Assembly (NCBI GenBank): GCA_010909165.1
Contig: MU008163.1
Coordinates: 1,798,001 to 1,862,000, forward strand
Source: Anthoceros angustus
Taxonomy: Eukaryota; Streptophyta; Anthocerotopsida; Anthocerotales; Anthocerotaceae
Length of the DNA: 64,000 bases
Reading direction: 5' to 3'
Below the pieces are notes generated by a model. That model did no database searches and was not told the origin of the DNA. It saw only the letters and a list, made by a program, of their open reading frames with translations. The position numbers and the translations under genes were made by a program. Below, piece after piece: positions 21,223 to 36,870 of this stretch (positions are counted from its first letter, which is position 1; every line of letters starts with the position of its first letter).

Positions 21223-21545
21223 GCTCGTAAAACTTCCACTCCAAGCTCCAAAGCCAAGCGCTTCATGCCGCAAACGAAACCCTATTTGCTCGTTACTTTG
21301 GTAGTACACAATAGATATACCTTAATATTTTATTAAATAAATTAATAACATCGTATCAGATTTTATGTATTTGTATAAAATCCCTCCTTGTCGTCGCTTT
21401 AGGGCTGTGGGTGTGGACTGGTCTCTGGTTCGCGACGTGTAGGGCTGTGGGTGTAGGCTGGTCTCTGGTTCGTGACGTTCATACGGTCGCTTCAGGGTGT
21501 GGGTGTGGACTGGTCCGTGGATCGCGAAGTTCATAGGGTTGCTGT

Positions 21546-22340
21546 CGAGGGAGAGCAGATGCTTGATGTTGCAACTTGTAGTGAGGTAGGTAGAAGGAGT
21601 GTAATTGAACAGTCGTGCCGAGCGCCTTTGTCTTTTCATGTTTTTCACGTTGTTATCACGAGCTCCTCCAGTTTCTCCGGCTTTGCAATTGCTCGAAGCT
21701 GAGTGATGTGACATAGTATGCTGTACAGTTGATGTACCACGGTTTTGAAGGCGTTGCCAATTTGTGCTCAACTCGTTGCTGCATTAGAACACTGTATCTT
21801 GAGCAACACTGCATTTCTGTTCACCCTCTTCGTGGTCCCTGAAACCTTGACAAAAAAGCAAGGCGGGAAGCACGTCTCTCGCACTACACCCTGCCTACAT
21901 GTGGTGTTGTTGGTGAGAGTTTGGACCCCTGGATCTTGCAATATTGGTCCCTCGGCAGCATGCTAGTCTGCAACACGTGATTCTCCATGCTGCTCTGGCC
22001 TTCCATGATGAAGCTCACAGACACACGATTGTGCTGCACCAGCTGGGCCAGGTGGAGGAATTTCAGGCTGTTATGTGCCGGTCTGACCGGTGCAAGTGCT
22101 GTAGCCGGCAGAGAAAAAGCGGTTTACAGGCCTCCTAACCATTAGCGGGTTTCGGCCAATCCAGCAATTCAGAGATCCCCAAACTTGAGACGGGTTGAGC
22201 GAGCTGCTGCGTTTTAGTCTGATGTGTGAATACCTAGGGTCTCGTTGGCCTGCCGCCATCGCAACCCGCCGCCGTGCCACCAACGCGGTTCGAGTTGGAG
22301 ACATACCCACAAGTTCCTGTTCTAAGAACTACGAATGAAC
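21546..22340. other. Spacer upstream of the DHX37-like helicase
   Basis: No gene is supported. Open frames at 21745-21966 (+) and 22071-22310 (-) have no recognisable domain. The missing N-terminal part of the helicase was looked for here and not found. Confidence 0.4.
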
Positions 22341-22391
22341 GGGGCCGCCTGTTGTGAAAAGCCCTACGGAGACGCCTGTTGTAAAAAGCCT
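22341..22391. repeat. Two copies of the 27 bp minisatellite just upstream of DHX37
   Basis: GGGCCGCCTGTTGTGAAAAG and CCCTACGGAGACGCCTGTTG(TAAAAAG) match the unit at 20192-20366. They end about 30 bp before a TATA-like sequence. Confidence 0.8.
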
Positions 22392-22417
22392 CGATGAGAG
22401 CTTACGCGCTCGGCTCT

Positions 22418-22427
22418 TCTATATATG
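22418..22427 (+). promoter_or_regulatory. Possible TATA box of the DHX37-like gene
   Basis: TCTATATATG lies about 100 bp upstream of the ATG at 22522. This is a plausible plant core-promoter position if the leader is short. Sequence evidence only. Confidence 0.4.
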
Positions 22428-22521
22428 CAAGCTCACCCATACCCCCATCTCTACTTATTCAAATAGATTACACTCACCCGCTTGTTCCTCACGAGCTGTT
22501 GTTCCCCCTGGAACAACAACG

Positions 22522-26314
<3,793 letters not shown>

Positions 26315-27371
26315 AGTGGGAAGGTGTATTGTCATCATGGATACAATGTCCACACTATCAAGAACTGTAACAGATATGGGGCGCAATTATTGAGAAGCAA
26401 ATGTAGATGGGACTGGACTGTTTGCCTCCAATGCCCAATGTCTCAAGACCAGAGCACAAACACAAGTGGGGTCTCCACTTGCACCCCAGATGTTGCTTAC
26501 TCTGGTGATTCAGGTATGAGCCCCTTGTCCAGCCTGCTCCTCCTGTATTGATCTTTGCAACAGGAGTCAGCTATTTTCAACCCTCCAGCAGTCTGACACT
26601 GGCGTCTGCCTGCAGTTCCCATCTTGCTGTCAGCCGTGGAAGTAATAGAGACGTCGTTAAATGTCCCTCGATATCACCAACGGAAAATCACAGATGTAGG
26701 TCAAATCTTCAACTGTCTTTGCTGGACTTCCGTAAATGCAAATGTGCGTGGTTTTCATATCTCATTTTTGTTTTCTGTAGCAGGCTGCATCGCAAAGTAA
26801 TTTTTCTCCGGCCACAACCCATGCGTCTCCGCCATGTCTCCATCGACCTAGCTGCAGTTGACGAACAGGTAAAGTAGCAGCAAAAGTGGAATATTTCTTT
26901 AGAAGAATATACCGAAGTGTCAACTCAAGTCAAGTTTTATTTATGTAACTAACCAATGACCCGGGCATGCTTACTTGTCCTCCTTATCCATTGACCTTTC
27001 CAATAACTTTTCATGTAGGTAACACCTATTACACATCTATAACTGGTGCACGCATCCTAATAAACTGTTTCTGTTAAGTGTGCAGCTGTCCGGTCGACTA
27101 TCCGGTCAATGCGTGTCTATGGAAGTGAGGAAGTCTGTGCGTACAGACACAGCGGACAAATAACTGGCGGCCGCCCCAGTCGTTTGTACATCTGGGAATG
27201 TGGGGAATCTGACCCTGTTCACACTGTAGTCCGACAAGGTTCCACCCGATTATTTCGGCAGCCGGGTGGACCAATCCTGTCCAGATACAGGGCCCATAAC
27301 TCGATATGTTTCATTATCTTTATTTATTGAATTGAGAGCGATGACACTGTACACCTAGGTAGGTATGTAGA
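26315..27371. other. Intergenic region downstream of DHX37
   Basis: The first part is presumed 3' UTR. Short open frames (26324-26551, 26548-26877, 27109-27330) have no recognisable motifs. No gene is supported. Confidence 0.45.
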
Positions 27372-28171
27372 TCATATATCTACTTCGCTGGAACCAGCTG
27401 CAACGGCAGCGGGACTCAGTTCATTGTCAGAGCTCTTGGACCGTCCCAAAGAGAGTGTTGTCTTGACCCGAGGATCGCCTGATGACAATTTGATCTTTGC
27501 CACGAATCCCCTTTTGCTCGGAATTCCGCTTGCTGGCGCTTGACGGGACTGAAGCAGCGGTGAGAAACTCGCGATTAAAGAGTCGCCCGATGCACCTTTC
27601 CTTGCTTCTCTCGGAGCTTGTCTTGTACTTGGTTCATTCATTTGCTGTGTATGAAGAAAACGGTTGCTTCCGGAAGGTTGTGAGAGCCATTCAAGCATGC
27701 GGTTTATCTCGGTTGGTCTCTCACATTGAGAAAATTGAGGTGGATTGGAGTGTTCAGCTAACTGCACCGAAGTTGGTGTGAGAGTAGAAGCGCTCCTCTT
27801 GCGTGCTGACTCTTGTGGTGTCCTTTTGTCTGCCGCAAGTGGTGCTCTTGCTCAGACACCACGCCTGAGAACGGACCAGCGCCTTCTTGTGATATACATT
27901 GTCCTTCCTCTTCACAGAAAGTCTTGATGGAATAGCCGCAAGGAGAGGAATACCTTGTTGCTTCAGACTATTGAGAGGCTGGGAGGAGCCTTCTCCAGAA
28001 AGGTAAGGACCGGAGAACCGTGCTTTGGTAAGGCCCTGGAGAATCGTGTTTTTCCTTGTTATGTGATATGCGGTAGACGTGCAAGAACGGCGCGCATGAT
28101 CGTAATTTTCTCAGGGCCGTCTTAAGATGAAGGTTTTCATTCAGATTCCACTGGAAATTTTCCGGATCCAT
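27372..28171 (-). CDS. Uncertain gene, divergent from the YSL transporter; frames do not join cleanly
   Basis: Not recognised. The minus strand has an ATG at 28171 (MDPENFQWNLNENLHLKTAL). One base shift later an ATG-less open frame of about 110 codons runs to about 27757 and includes KNTILQGLTKARFSGPYLSG. A third frame ends at 27372 with AKIKLSSGDPRVKTTLSLGR and a Ser-rich tail. Each part looks protein-like, with basic, Ser-rich low-complexity character, and no convincing GT-AG introns join them. Either small introns or indels were missed, or this is a decaying gene. The start is about 175 bp from the YSL start, a typical divergent promoter spacing. Function unknown. Confidence 0.35.
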
Positions 28172-28346
28172 GCCGGACGCAGATGATATGAGCAGCTTGA
28201 GTTTCCTGTCTCAGATTAGCGTGTTTGTCGAAGAATTGTTGTTGTGCGTTCTAGAGTTTCACTCCGTTTTTGTCGTTGTGAGAATCGTTGACTGATTAGT
28301 CGTTTTCTGATTAGTTGTTGTGAGAGTCGTTGTCTGATTGTCAGAA

Positions 28347-31147
28347 ATGGCAACGCACGAGGGGAATCGAGAGTCAGTTCTGGAGGAAGGCACCACCAGG
28401 TCGGGAGAGTATGGATTAGGTGGAGACCTATCCACTACAATCGATCATGGCGGTATTAGACAGCGACACAATGGAATTCGTGGGGACAAGCATGTACCGG
28501 CTGGTGAAGAGCTTTTTGAAGGTGTTGAAGTTCCGCCATGGAAAGAGCAAATCACATTTCGTGCCTTGGCTGTGGGGGGAGTACTCGGAGCTATCTTTTC
28601 TCTTATAACACACAAGCTTGCCTTCACGGTGGGCATCATCCCGTCTTTCAACGTAGCGGCAGGGCTCATGGGTTTCTTCCTGCTCACTTTGTGGACTCGC
28701 GTCTTAAGCTATTTTGGAATGAAGACCAAGCCCTTTACTCGGCAGGAGAATACAGTTATTCAAACGACTGTTATCGCTTGTTGTGGACTGGCTTTTACAG
28801 GTATGAAGGTGACTGTCAATGCCAATGTATCTACGATTCTTACGCACTTGAACATCAAAGACTGTTCCCCTCCGTGAGCCCGTCCCAAACTGTTTTAGCT
28901 GCACAGTTGTCTACACAGTGTGTGGAGTTAGCGGTAATTGCTTCTTTGTTCTTTGAGTTCACACACATGACACCGTTGGTAATGTTCGTTCGTGCAGGTG
29001 GATTCAGCAACTCGCTGCTTGCAATGGACCGACAAAGCTACGAGAATCTCCTTGGACAGAAGGGCAACCTTGAACAAGATATAATAAATCCACATCTTGG
29101 ACGTCTTATTTTGTTCATGTTTCTGATCGGTGTTATTGGTATCTTCTCAATCGTCCCACTTCGCAGGGTACTACCACTTTTGCTTTCTCCTAGCTATTGT
29201 GTTTCATCAGGGATTGCTCCTAATAAAAGAGGAAGGAAAAGATGGAGCTGCCCAAAAAGCTGCTGACAGAAAAGTTGAAAATCCTGCAGATTATGATCTT
29301 AGACTACAAGCTTACTTATCCAAGTGGGACTGCTACGGCTGTGCTGATCAACAGCTTTCATACTCCGCTGGGAGCCGACCAAGCCAAGTATTGATGGGAT
29401 ATTTATGCAGAGCACTGAGGACTTGGAAATGTTTGCAACTCTGGATTCTAACTGGAGCCGTTCTGGTGCTGCAGGAAGCAAGTAAAGCTATTGGGGAAGT
29501 ACTTCAGTATCAGCTTTCTGTGGAGTTGCTTCAAGTGGTTCTTCTCAGGTCGAGCAGATGCCTGCGGATTTGACAATTTCCCTTCGTTGGGTCTGAAGGC
29601 CTTTGACAACAGGTGTGAGGTCATCTAATAAGTCGACTATGTCTCGTCCATCCAACTCTGTGGTGCAAGCCAACCGCTGGTATTCCACAACAGCTCTGAC
29701 GTGTGGGTCTGTTAAACAGGTTTTACTTCGATTTCAGCCTCTCATTTATTGGAGTTGGCATGATTTGTTCCCATATTGTGAACTTTTCTGTCCTTCTGGG
29801 AGCTATTATATCTTGGGGCCTATTGTGGCCCTTGATTGGCAACCAGGCTGGGACTTGGTATCCAGAAGGCCTTAAATCATACGATTTCCAAGGCATCACT
29901 GGTTACAGGGTAAGCGTGGACGATTTTGGCTGTCTGTAACCGTTGCCTCTCACAAGTTACTTAGAGCTGATGATCCGTCGCGTCTTTTAGATCTTCCTTG
30001 CTGTTGCTCTTATTCTTGGAGACGGGCTCTACAACTTTTTGAAGATCATGGTACTTACGACCAGGTCTCTTTACAAGCATTATAAGCATCGAAGAAGTGA
30101 CCTTGCTCTCGATGGAGCACAAGGTAGAAATCCTATTCTGAAGTTCATCAGTTTGGAGTTTTTGTTTTGACTTATCCGAATTTCTCTGCCATTCGTATAT
30201 CAGCTTCCAAAATCGAGGCTGTATCTCTGGACGAAGAGAAGCGAAATGAGATATTCAAGAAGGATCAAATTCCCCTATGGCTGGCGTTGGCTGGATACGT
30301 GACACTTGCTGCCATCTCAACAGCAGTTGTACCCCAACTATACAAGCCAGCAAAGTGGTACTTCATATTGATCGCCTACTTGGTTGCGCCGGTGCTAGGT
30401 TTCTGCAATTCGTACGGGATGGGCCTAACAGACTGGAGTCTGATTACCACATATGGAAAACTAGGGCTATTTGTGTTCGCATCCTGGGGGGGTAGTTCGG
30501 GAGGAGGAGTAATTGCAGGCCTCGTAACGGCTACTGTGATGCAAACCATTGTTGGTGCATCAGCAGACTTGATGCAGGATTTCAAGACTGGCTACCTGAC
30601 TTTGTCGTCACCTCGATCTATGTTTGTGGCTCAAATAGTTGGGGTTCTCATGGGCTGCATTTTGTCGCCAACAACATTTTGGTTGTACTGGAACGCGTTC
30701 ACCATCGGTGACCAAAATGGCCAATACAAGGCACCCAATGGCACCATCTTCAGGGCTATGGCTATCATTGGAACAGAAGGATTTTCAGCTCTCCCCAACC
30801 ACTGCTTGCAGATGTGTCTGGGATTTTTTCTCCTGGCAATATGGATCAACACTCTCAGGGACGTTGTGCCCAAGAGGTATGCCAAATACATACCAATCCC
30901 CATGGCGATGGCAATCCCTTTCTACCTTGGAGCCTACTTTGCAATTGATATGGCTATTGGCTCAGTCATCCTCTACATCTGGCAGTGGCGCGACAGTAAG
31001 AAAGCAGAAGCTTATGCCCCCGCAGTTGCGTCAGGCCTCATCTGCGGAGATGGAATTTGGACTGTCCCTTCCGCTATCCTTGCTCTGGCTAAGATCAACC
31101 CTCCAATATGCATGAACTTCATAGCCACCTCATCTACACCAGCCTAA
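28347..31147 (+). CDS. YSL: Yellow-stripe-like (YSL) metal-chelate transporter, OPT family, seven exons
   Basis: Exons 28347-28800, 28998-29167, 29290-29387, 29475-29612, 29720-29909, 29991-30123 and 30204-31147, with GT-AG borders and matching phases, give 708 residues, normal for YSL. The family moves Fe(II), Cu or Zn complexed with nicotianamine or phytosiderophores across membranes by proton coupling. Signatures: [14 protein letters not shown] before the first membrane helix, [28 protein letters not shown] with [12 protein letters not shown], and [14 protein letters not shown]. Also [13 protein letters not shown], then the long polytopic C-terminus with [15 protein letters not shown]. The hydrophilic N-terminus is about 65 residues. 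The ATG at 28347 is the first usable one. Substrate cannot be deduced from sequence. Confidence 0.95.
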
Positions 31148-31379
31148 AACTGTTCTCAAGTTTCAGAAGTAGTCTGGAGAACAGCGTATCTACCTAGCCT
31201 AGAGAGTAGAGGGCTATCAAGCCTTAATTATTCAGGAACATACAATGCCCCTCCCTTGAGGGGCTGCATCAAAACTCTGTTCCCTCTAATTGCATTGCGG
31301 GAAAGAATGGAGTTTGACCAGGCTCTGCGAAGAGCGTTCCCTAGCAAGAGAGTTGACCTGGCCAAATGCAAAACTTGAC

Positions 31380-31676
31380 TCAACCTTTCTGCTTAGCGGC
31401 ATGCTGGCGCCCACGGTGACAGCCAATGCTCATAAGGCGTTTCTTGTCATTAGCAACCTCCGACCTAAGTTCCGAATCCACCAAATAGTTCTGACTTATA
31501 ACCCGCGCAATCTTCTCGATTTCGAACGACGTGAGCTCACTCACCCTGATGTTCTCGCTCAGGCCCAATTGCTGACATACCTGCGCTCCTTTCTTCCGCC
31601 CGATACCATAGATTTGTGTTAAAGCAACCCTGACTGGCTTGTTTTTGGCAAGCAGAGTTCCTAATAAATACGACAT
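31380..31676 (-). CDS. RPS13: Mitochondrial ribosomal protein S13 (uS13m), short C-terminus
   Basis: A 98-residue protein starting MSYLLGT, like mitochondrion-encoded plant S13 (which begins MSY). The helix-two-turn-helix core follows: VALTQIYGIGRKKGAQVCQQ, LGLSENIRVSELTSFEIEKI, then ELRSEVANDKKRLMSIGCHRG. S13 binds 16S-type rRNA in the small-subunit head. The family normally continues after YRGxRH with GLPxRGQRTxxNARTxK. Here the frame ends after RQHAAKQKG, and no downstream exon with that tail was found. There is no obvious N-terminal presequence. This is the second transferred mitochondrial ribosomal protein gene in the window. Confidence 0.85.
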   Translation of the reverse strand: MSYLLGTLLAKNKPVRVALTQIYGIGRKKGAQVCQQLGLSENIRVSELTSFEIEKIARVISQNYLVDSELRSEVANDKKRLMSIGCHRGRQHAAKQKG

Positions 31677-32858
31677 GATGTGCTGCCAAACTGCTGCTTC
31701 ACACCACGATCCTCTCTAGTCTGCAACAAACACAGCTCACAGCTCAAGCGAACAATCAGGATGCCGGAAGGCGTGCAACGGGAGGTTTACGTGCAGTCAG
31801 GCGCAACGTAAAGTGTGCATACAAAGCGCTGCTCCTTACCTCCGCCACAACGCCCGTCCCGTCTCCAGGCGTCACCAGTACGCTTCACACACCAGGAAGA
31901 ACGTGTCCACCGCCCCACCGTTAGGGTGTCGTCCGGAATTATCAGGCTTCCGCATCAAAGCTTCCTCCACGTCGCAGCTCTCGATCTTTACTTGGACTAC
32001 GATGAGTCTGATGAAGGAGGTATATAATGTTCGTTCGACAATTGCACGAAACACGAAACGATGATAACGATGCAGGCAGCTGGCACTGTCTTTGCGATGG
32101 TTCACGACATTGTCTGATGACAGACCTCCACAGCTGCCATACGCCCAGCAACTCCGGACTGCACGGGTTTCACAACGAAGCACGTAAGTTATGCAAATGG
32201 GACTGTCCAAATGGGACTGTCCAAATGGGCCTGTCCATGCAGAAATCCTTTCACATAGGATTGTCCATTGAAGGATGACCATATTTGGAAGACTTGCAAA
32301 TGCCTTCGTATACAGAATCCTACATGCAATCGGCTACGAGACCTGGCCTGCGGTAGAGGGTCTAACTAACAGGGAACATTGTGGTATCAAGGAGCTCATG
32401 TTCTCCAATGCTGCTCCGGAGACACAACCACGCCCTCCAACAGCTAGACAAACTACTTCATAAATCCGGGCTGACCACAAGGGGCTGAACTTTGCCACAA
32501 TTGAAGGGGCACGGACATCCCACCCAAGCAGCGGGACAACCATACACTTGTAGAGAAACTAATCACTGCAAGTGGCAAAATTTCACTGCATGCCTCCCCA
32601 GAAGGCTCACTCAGCACTATGGGTATCTAAAAACTTCTCCTTGTGAAGCCTCAGAGACAAACATAGCATGTCGTGTTATAGGGGAATAGGCCTGCTTGGT
32701 TAGAAGGGCAAAATTTTACAGATGACTGTACTGAGGACCACAAAAAAGGGAACTAGCCCACCCAGTCTGCGCAGTCAAGAGGATAGGCACAACCCAGTTG
32801 CAAAAATTCTCGAAACATGCCAGGTTGGCTATAGACGCCTCTGAATCCACTGTACCGG
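31677..32858. other. Intergenic region between S13 and TFIIA-L
   Basis: This holds the upstream region of S13 and the 3' flank of TFIIA-L. Near 32194-32240 a 14-15 bp unit (CAAATGGGACTGTC) is repeated three times. Open frames on both strands lack recognisable motifs. Confidence 0.45.
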
Positions 32859-35245
32859 TCAAAACTCGAATTCACCATTAGCCTGCCCACGCAAAAAATC
32901 ACATCGCCCGGTTCATCAGATCAGGACACACAAGGAGGACGAATAGCAGATTTTCCGCTAGCAACACTGAGAACCGACCTTGACAAAAAGAATATCTTTG
33001 CCGTTCAGATGCATGATCCCGTCCTTTAGCATGCACTTCCACTTGTTCTTCGACCTAGTCACCTACACAACACAAATCCATCAAGATCAACATCTACCAC
33101 TCTTCAGAACAGGAGGGTCTTGAACAAACGGCTATCAGACTTTCAGAAAAAATGAACAGTTTCAAGCAGCCCGTACAACAGTGGACACCTTATCAAACTG
33201 GGCAAAAACTATGTCTTCAGTTGTTGGTTCCACATCCCCTTGGTCATTTTCGTCCAGATCCTCATCGTCATCTTCATTCAAGGGTGGTTCAGAACCCTCC
33301 GATTCAGCAGCAACAGGTTCACTTTTCACGGCTCTTGAAACCTCCTGGGCAGGCTGTGCCTCTGAGGAGACAAGATGTGTAATAGATCTCAGACACACCT
33401 TCATGCTAGGTTTCCAACACACCTCATCACACATGCAACTGCTCTGTATACTTACCTTCCTCTGCTGGCTGGTTATAATCCTCCTCAACAACCCCCTGCA
33501 ACAATGACCAACAACAGTACCGACAGCTCAAGCACTAAACACACCAATTGGGCCTCATTTTTCTGTGGACAGCATATTCACTTCCACACTGGTGTCTAAG
33601 CATAGCATGGAAAGAAGTCAACATCAGCCCTCATCTCACATCATCATAATCATCATTGATGCCATCAAGTTGTGGAATATCTGATGCCCCAGAAGTGTGG
33701 GTAGCTCCAGCCATCCGTGCCATCCTTGAATCTGCCAATATCATATCCTGCTTCCATAAACTCTGGTCAGAATTTCTACCAGCCATCTTCTGAGCATTCC
33801 ACTCTGAAGCACCATCCTCAGCAGTCTGAAAAGACGACAAAAAATCGATCCATCAGATGAAAAACCCCATGACCTGGTGTACACCAACAAAACCAAGGAA
33901 CAGGGCTTGCACCATGGGAATACCTGGGTGCGATTTACTGACGAGTACAACTCAAGACCAATATCCCCAACGCCATCTCTGTGGGACTGAGAAGAGAAGG
34001 GTCCTGGCAGAAAAGAAGACGTCATCTCGTCTCGCTTCCTCTTGCCCGGTGCCAGGGTGAAAAAGTCCTAAGACACATAAACAGGACATACTCAGCATAA
34101 GTTGTAACTAGGGGCAACCAACTGAGTCGTTCTGAGCCTCAAATCACATATCATAATGAATGTTTGGATCCAGTCTTTGACCTTGGTAACTGGGGCTTGC
34201 TCATGCCCGTTTTCTTCTTCTTCTTCTTCACCTTCCTCGTAGGCTGCAACAACAGTTCAATCAGAATGTGCTCTGTGCCACACCAAATTTGAAAAAACGT
34301 TCTAAAATCCCCAAGGACAGAGCTTCAAGACACAACAATCAGGCTCACCGATGTTCACATCAACGCCACGGGGTTTCTGATTCATCCAGGAAGCAGGTTG
34401 CGCCTGCATTTGGGAGCCATCATGAGCACTCAAGACAACGGTGAAAGATCTTTTACATAAATCAAAATTAAAACCAGCATTATCACCATTAACACGAAAT
34501 GATCACAAAACACAGCCGTACAGAAAACCGAAACAACACCATTCCCAACATGAAGAACTGAAAACCAAGGACCCAAGATGTGGTGGTACCATGTACGGAT
34601 CTGGCCTCCCGAGCTTCACTTCCAGCCCCAGCCCACTGTCCGGTTCTGCCGGCGCTGTATTGTACTGCATTACAATCTCCGGGGTGCTCACAATGCTAGG
34701 CGTCTTCACAACACACAGCACCTCCGCGTCAGCGGCAAGCGAACGGATGCCTTCCAGAAACACCATTTCATGCACCACGCACCACCAACAAGCAGCACAA
34801 ACACAAGACGGAGGCAAGCCGGGCCGACCGTAACTCACAGGCGGAAACAAATACTCAGCAGTGGGCGCCTCGTAGTCCTCCGTATGCTCGTAAGGCACAT
34901 TCAAGTCATGCACCGGGGTCGCAGGCACCAGTCCCCCCGCCCTGCCAGCAACCGAGCCCGCATTTTGCGGATACCCAGCACCAGCTGCCTCCCGCCCCGC
35001 CCGCTTGTCCCCCTCAATTGCCCCGGACTGCTGCAATTTGCTCTCCCACAGCTGCACAACCAAGATCACCCCTCAGCACCCCAAACCCCTCCAGGCGCCA
35101 AATTACTCCTCATCCACCGGCCTCTCACCTGTTGCAGCTCATTAAGCACGTGCTCCTCCACCCCGTCGCTCTGAAAATCGCCGCGGACATTATTGATCAC
35201 GTCCTCCACTACCTGGAGGTAGACGGCCGAAACATCCGGCCCCAT
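32859..35245 (-). CDS. TFIIA-L: Transcription factor IIA large subunit (alpha/beta), eleven exons
   Basis: Exons: 35245-35129, 35051-34839, 34703-34590, 34403-34349, 34243-34182, 34067-33924, 33825-33640, 33495-33456, 33361-33189, 33062-32979 and 32882-32859, giving 403 residues. TFIIA stabilises TBP on promoters for RNA polymerase II. The N-terminal four-helix part reads VSAVYLQVVEDVINNVRGDF then HVLNELQQ|LWESKL. A plant-type linker follows with TPVHDLNVPYE, DVNIAYEEGEEEEEENG, DFFTLAPGKRKRDE and DIPQLDG. The C-terminal barrel has PPLNEDDDEDLDENDQGD, IVFAQFDK|VTRSKNKWKCMLKD, GIMHLNGKDILF and final ANGEFEF. Splice phases agree throughout. Exon 4 start (34403) is the least certain border. An in-frame upstream ATG exists at 35287. 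Confidence 0.95.
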
Positions 35246-36340
35246 CACACCGCCCTTCCCGTGCCCACCCAGGTCACCACGCTCCACTGCGATTCAAAGA
35301 AGGATGGGGCAACCATCCATCCCCCGGCACAAGGGGGATCAGCACGTCCCCGCTCGGCACTCCTCCGCCTCCCGCCCTAACCCCTCCCAGCACATGCACC
35401 TCTGCCGATCCGCGCAAAACTCACCAACACCAAAATCGGCCTACTCCGATCCCGCATCCGCCACCGACCGCAATCGGCCTCCCAAATCCCGCCCTGCACA
35501 CAAAACACAACACCTTGGCTCAGAAACGCGCGCTTCCACAGCTCTCGCAAAACCAGCACACGCAGCCGGGCATGGCAGCACACAGCACAGCCGCAGCCAG
35601 AGCGGCTGTCAAGGCAAGCAAGCTTGGCAAGACTCGTGCCTCTTGCTCCGCCCGGCTTCTGGCGGGCAAGGGACTCGAGCCCGCGCTTCCTGCTTTGCCT
35701 GCCTGGGCTATCCTGGCTTGATAGGACCTCGGGTGTCGAGGGTCCGGCAGACGGTGAGCTTTGCTGCCGCGGGTAAAGCGAAAGCGGGTTGCAAGGGAAG
35801 GCCCCAAGGGAAGGTCCGATGAGAGAAAGGGTGAGAGAGAGAGAGAGAGAGAGACGGGACCAGTGAGGCTGTAGAGAGTAGAGAGAGAAAGGGGTTGGGC
35901 TGCCTGCTCCTCGCTCTGCCTAAATACCTTTGCCTGTTACATAGATATTCCCATTTCAATGGCCTACTTAACTGCCAGAGTTACCCAGAGCCTCCACGTC
36001 TCCTTCGCGCCAGCCGGGCCCACTTGGTCAGGGTTACCTTAACTGTCTGTCCTAGCCTTTATCCCTACTGATGCATCTCATTCGTCCACCTCTCTTAATT
36101 TTTCCCCTTCTCTTCTATTTCTAGATTACGCTGCAAGCAATGCCCTGCCCCGCCCGGCTCTGCTTGCAAATTCTCCCCCTCACAAAAAGCCTAATGGATT
36201 CCCAACTTCCCCCCGGCTCTTCCATAGGCAGATTCTTCCTGATAAGTACTAATATCTATTGTCAGGATGATGTTCAGAGATAATAATTATCATGTATGTT
36301 AGGATCATGATCCATCCTGTCCATCCATCCCGGGCTGTCT
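35246..36340. other. Upstream flank of TFIIA-L with a GA microsatellite
   Basis: GC-rich flank, then a purine run of (GA)n type at about 35826-35890 and AT-richer sequence. Open frames at 35304-35822 and on the opposite strand show no domain. No gene is supported. Confidence 0.45.
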
Positions 36341-36349
36341 TCTTTATTT

Positions 36350-36780
36350 TTTTTTAACGGGAAAGACTCTAAAGTAGAAAGTAGTTGTGCTCACTAGCTA
36401 CAAGTCACCAACTTGGTTGATTTACTAGCTTGGGAAAGACGCTAAGGATCATAGTAAAGTGACGAGTAGCTATGCTCAATACCTAAACTCACAACTTGAG
36501 CAAGACTCCAAAGATCACTCTAAGGATCATAGTAAAGTGGACCAGCTATGCTCCATACCTGAAGTCACCGACAACGCCTAAGATGTTTGTTCTATCTATC
36601 ATCTTGCGGGAGACTTCAAGGATCAAAGTAAAGAGAAGGAGCACAAACGAATCCGACTTGGACTCTGAGGATCAAAGTAAAGTGAAGAAACATAGATGAC
36701 TCTAAGAATCAAAGTAAAGTGGAGTAGCTATGCTCCAAACCTAAACTGATTAGCTATGCTCCATTCCCTAAAGTCACCCG
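36350..36780. repeat. Degenerate tandem repeat, core AAGGATCAAAGTAAAGTG
   Basis: At least six diverged copies of GACTCTAAGGATCAAAGTAA(AGTGGAGTAGCTATGCTCCA) occur at irregular 40-90 bp spacing. CTAAAGTCACC segments lie between them. No coding potential is evident. Confidence 0.65.
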
Positions 36781-36870
36781 ATTGTGCCTAAGATGTCATA
36801 ACAAAGGAAATGAAAGGGCCTCCATACCTTCCGAAGAAGATTTCCCTTGCCAAATGTCGTCCTTAGGATT

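Larger units (their letters stand above)
19190..21545. repeat. Dispersed repeat family, long copy
   Basis: Shares its left part (about 19190-19620) and right part (about 20840-21545) with the short copy at 16196-17165. Common elements are TTCTTGTTACTT...TTTCTTCTCCTGTAG, TTCACTCTTAAGCTCAAGGG, CACACGAGATGCTGCTCTTT and the GGCTGTGGGTGTGGACTGGT repeats (about 21400-21545, roughly three copies). The extra middle holds the 27 bp minisatellite and a 67 bp duplication, listed separately. No transposase or polymerase is seen. Confidence 0.6.

Noticed and set aside
16196-21545. A complete LTR retrotransposon with LTRs at about 16.5-17.2 and 20.8-21.5 kb
   Set aside because: The two repeats are in direct orientation, but the interior has no gag-pol, no primer-binding site was seen, and the long copy also shares a second block near 19.2 kb. 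That fits two copies of one repeat better.
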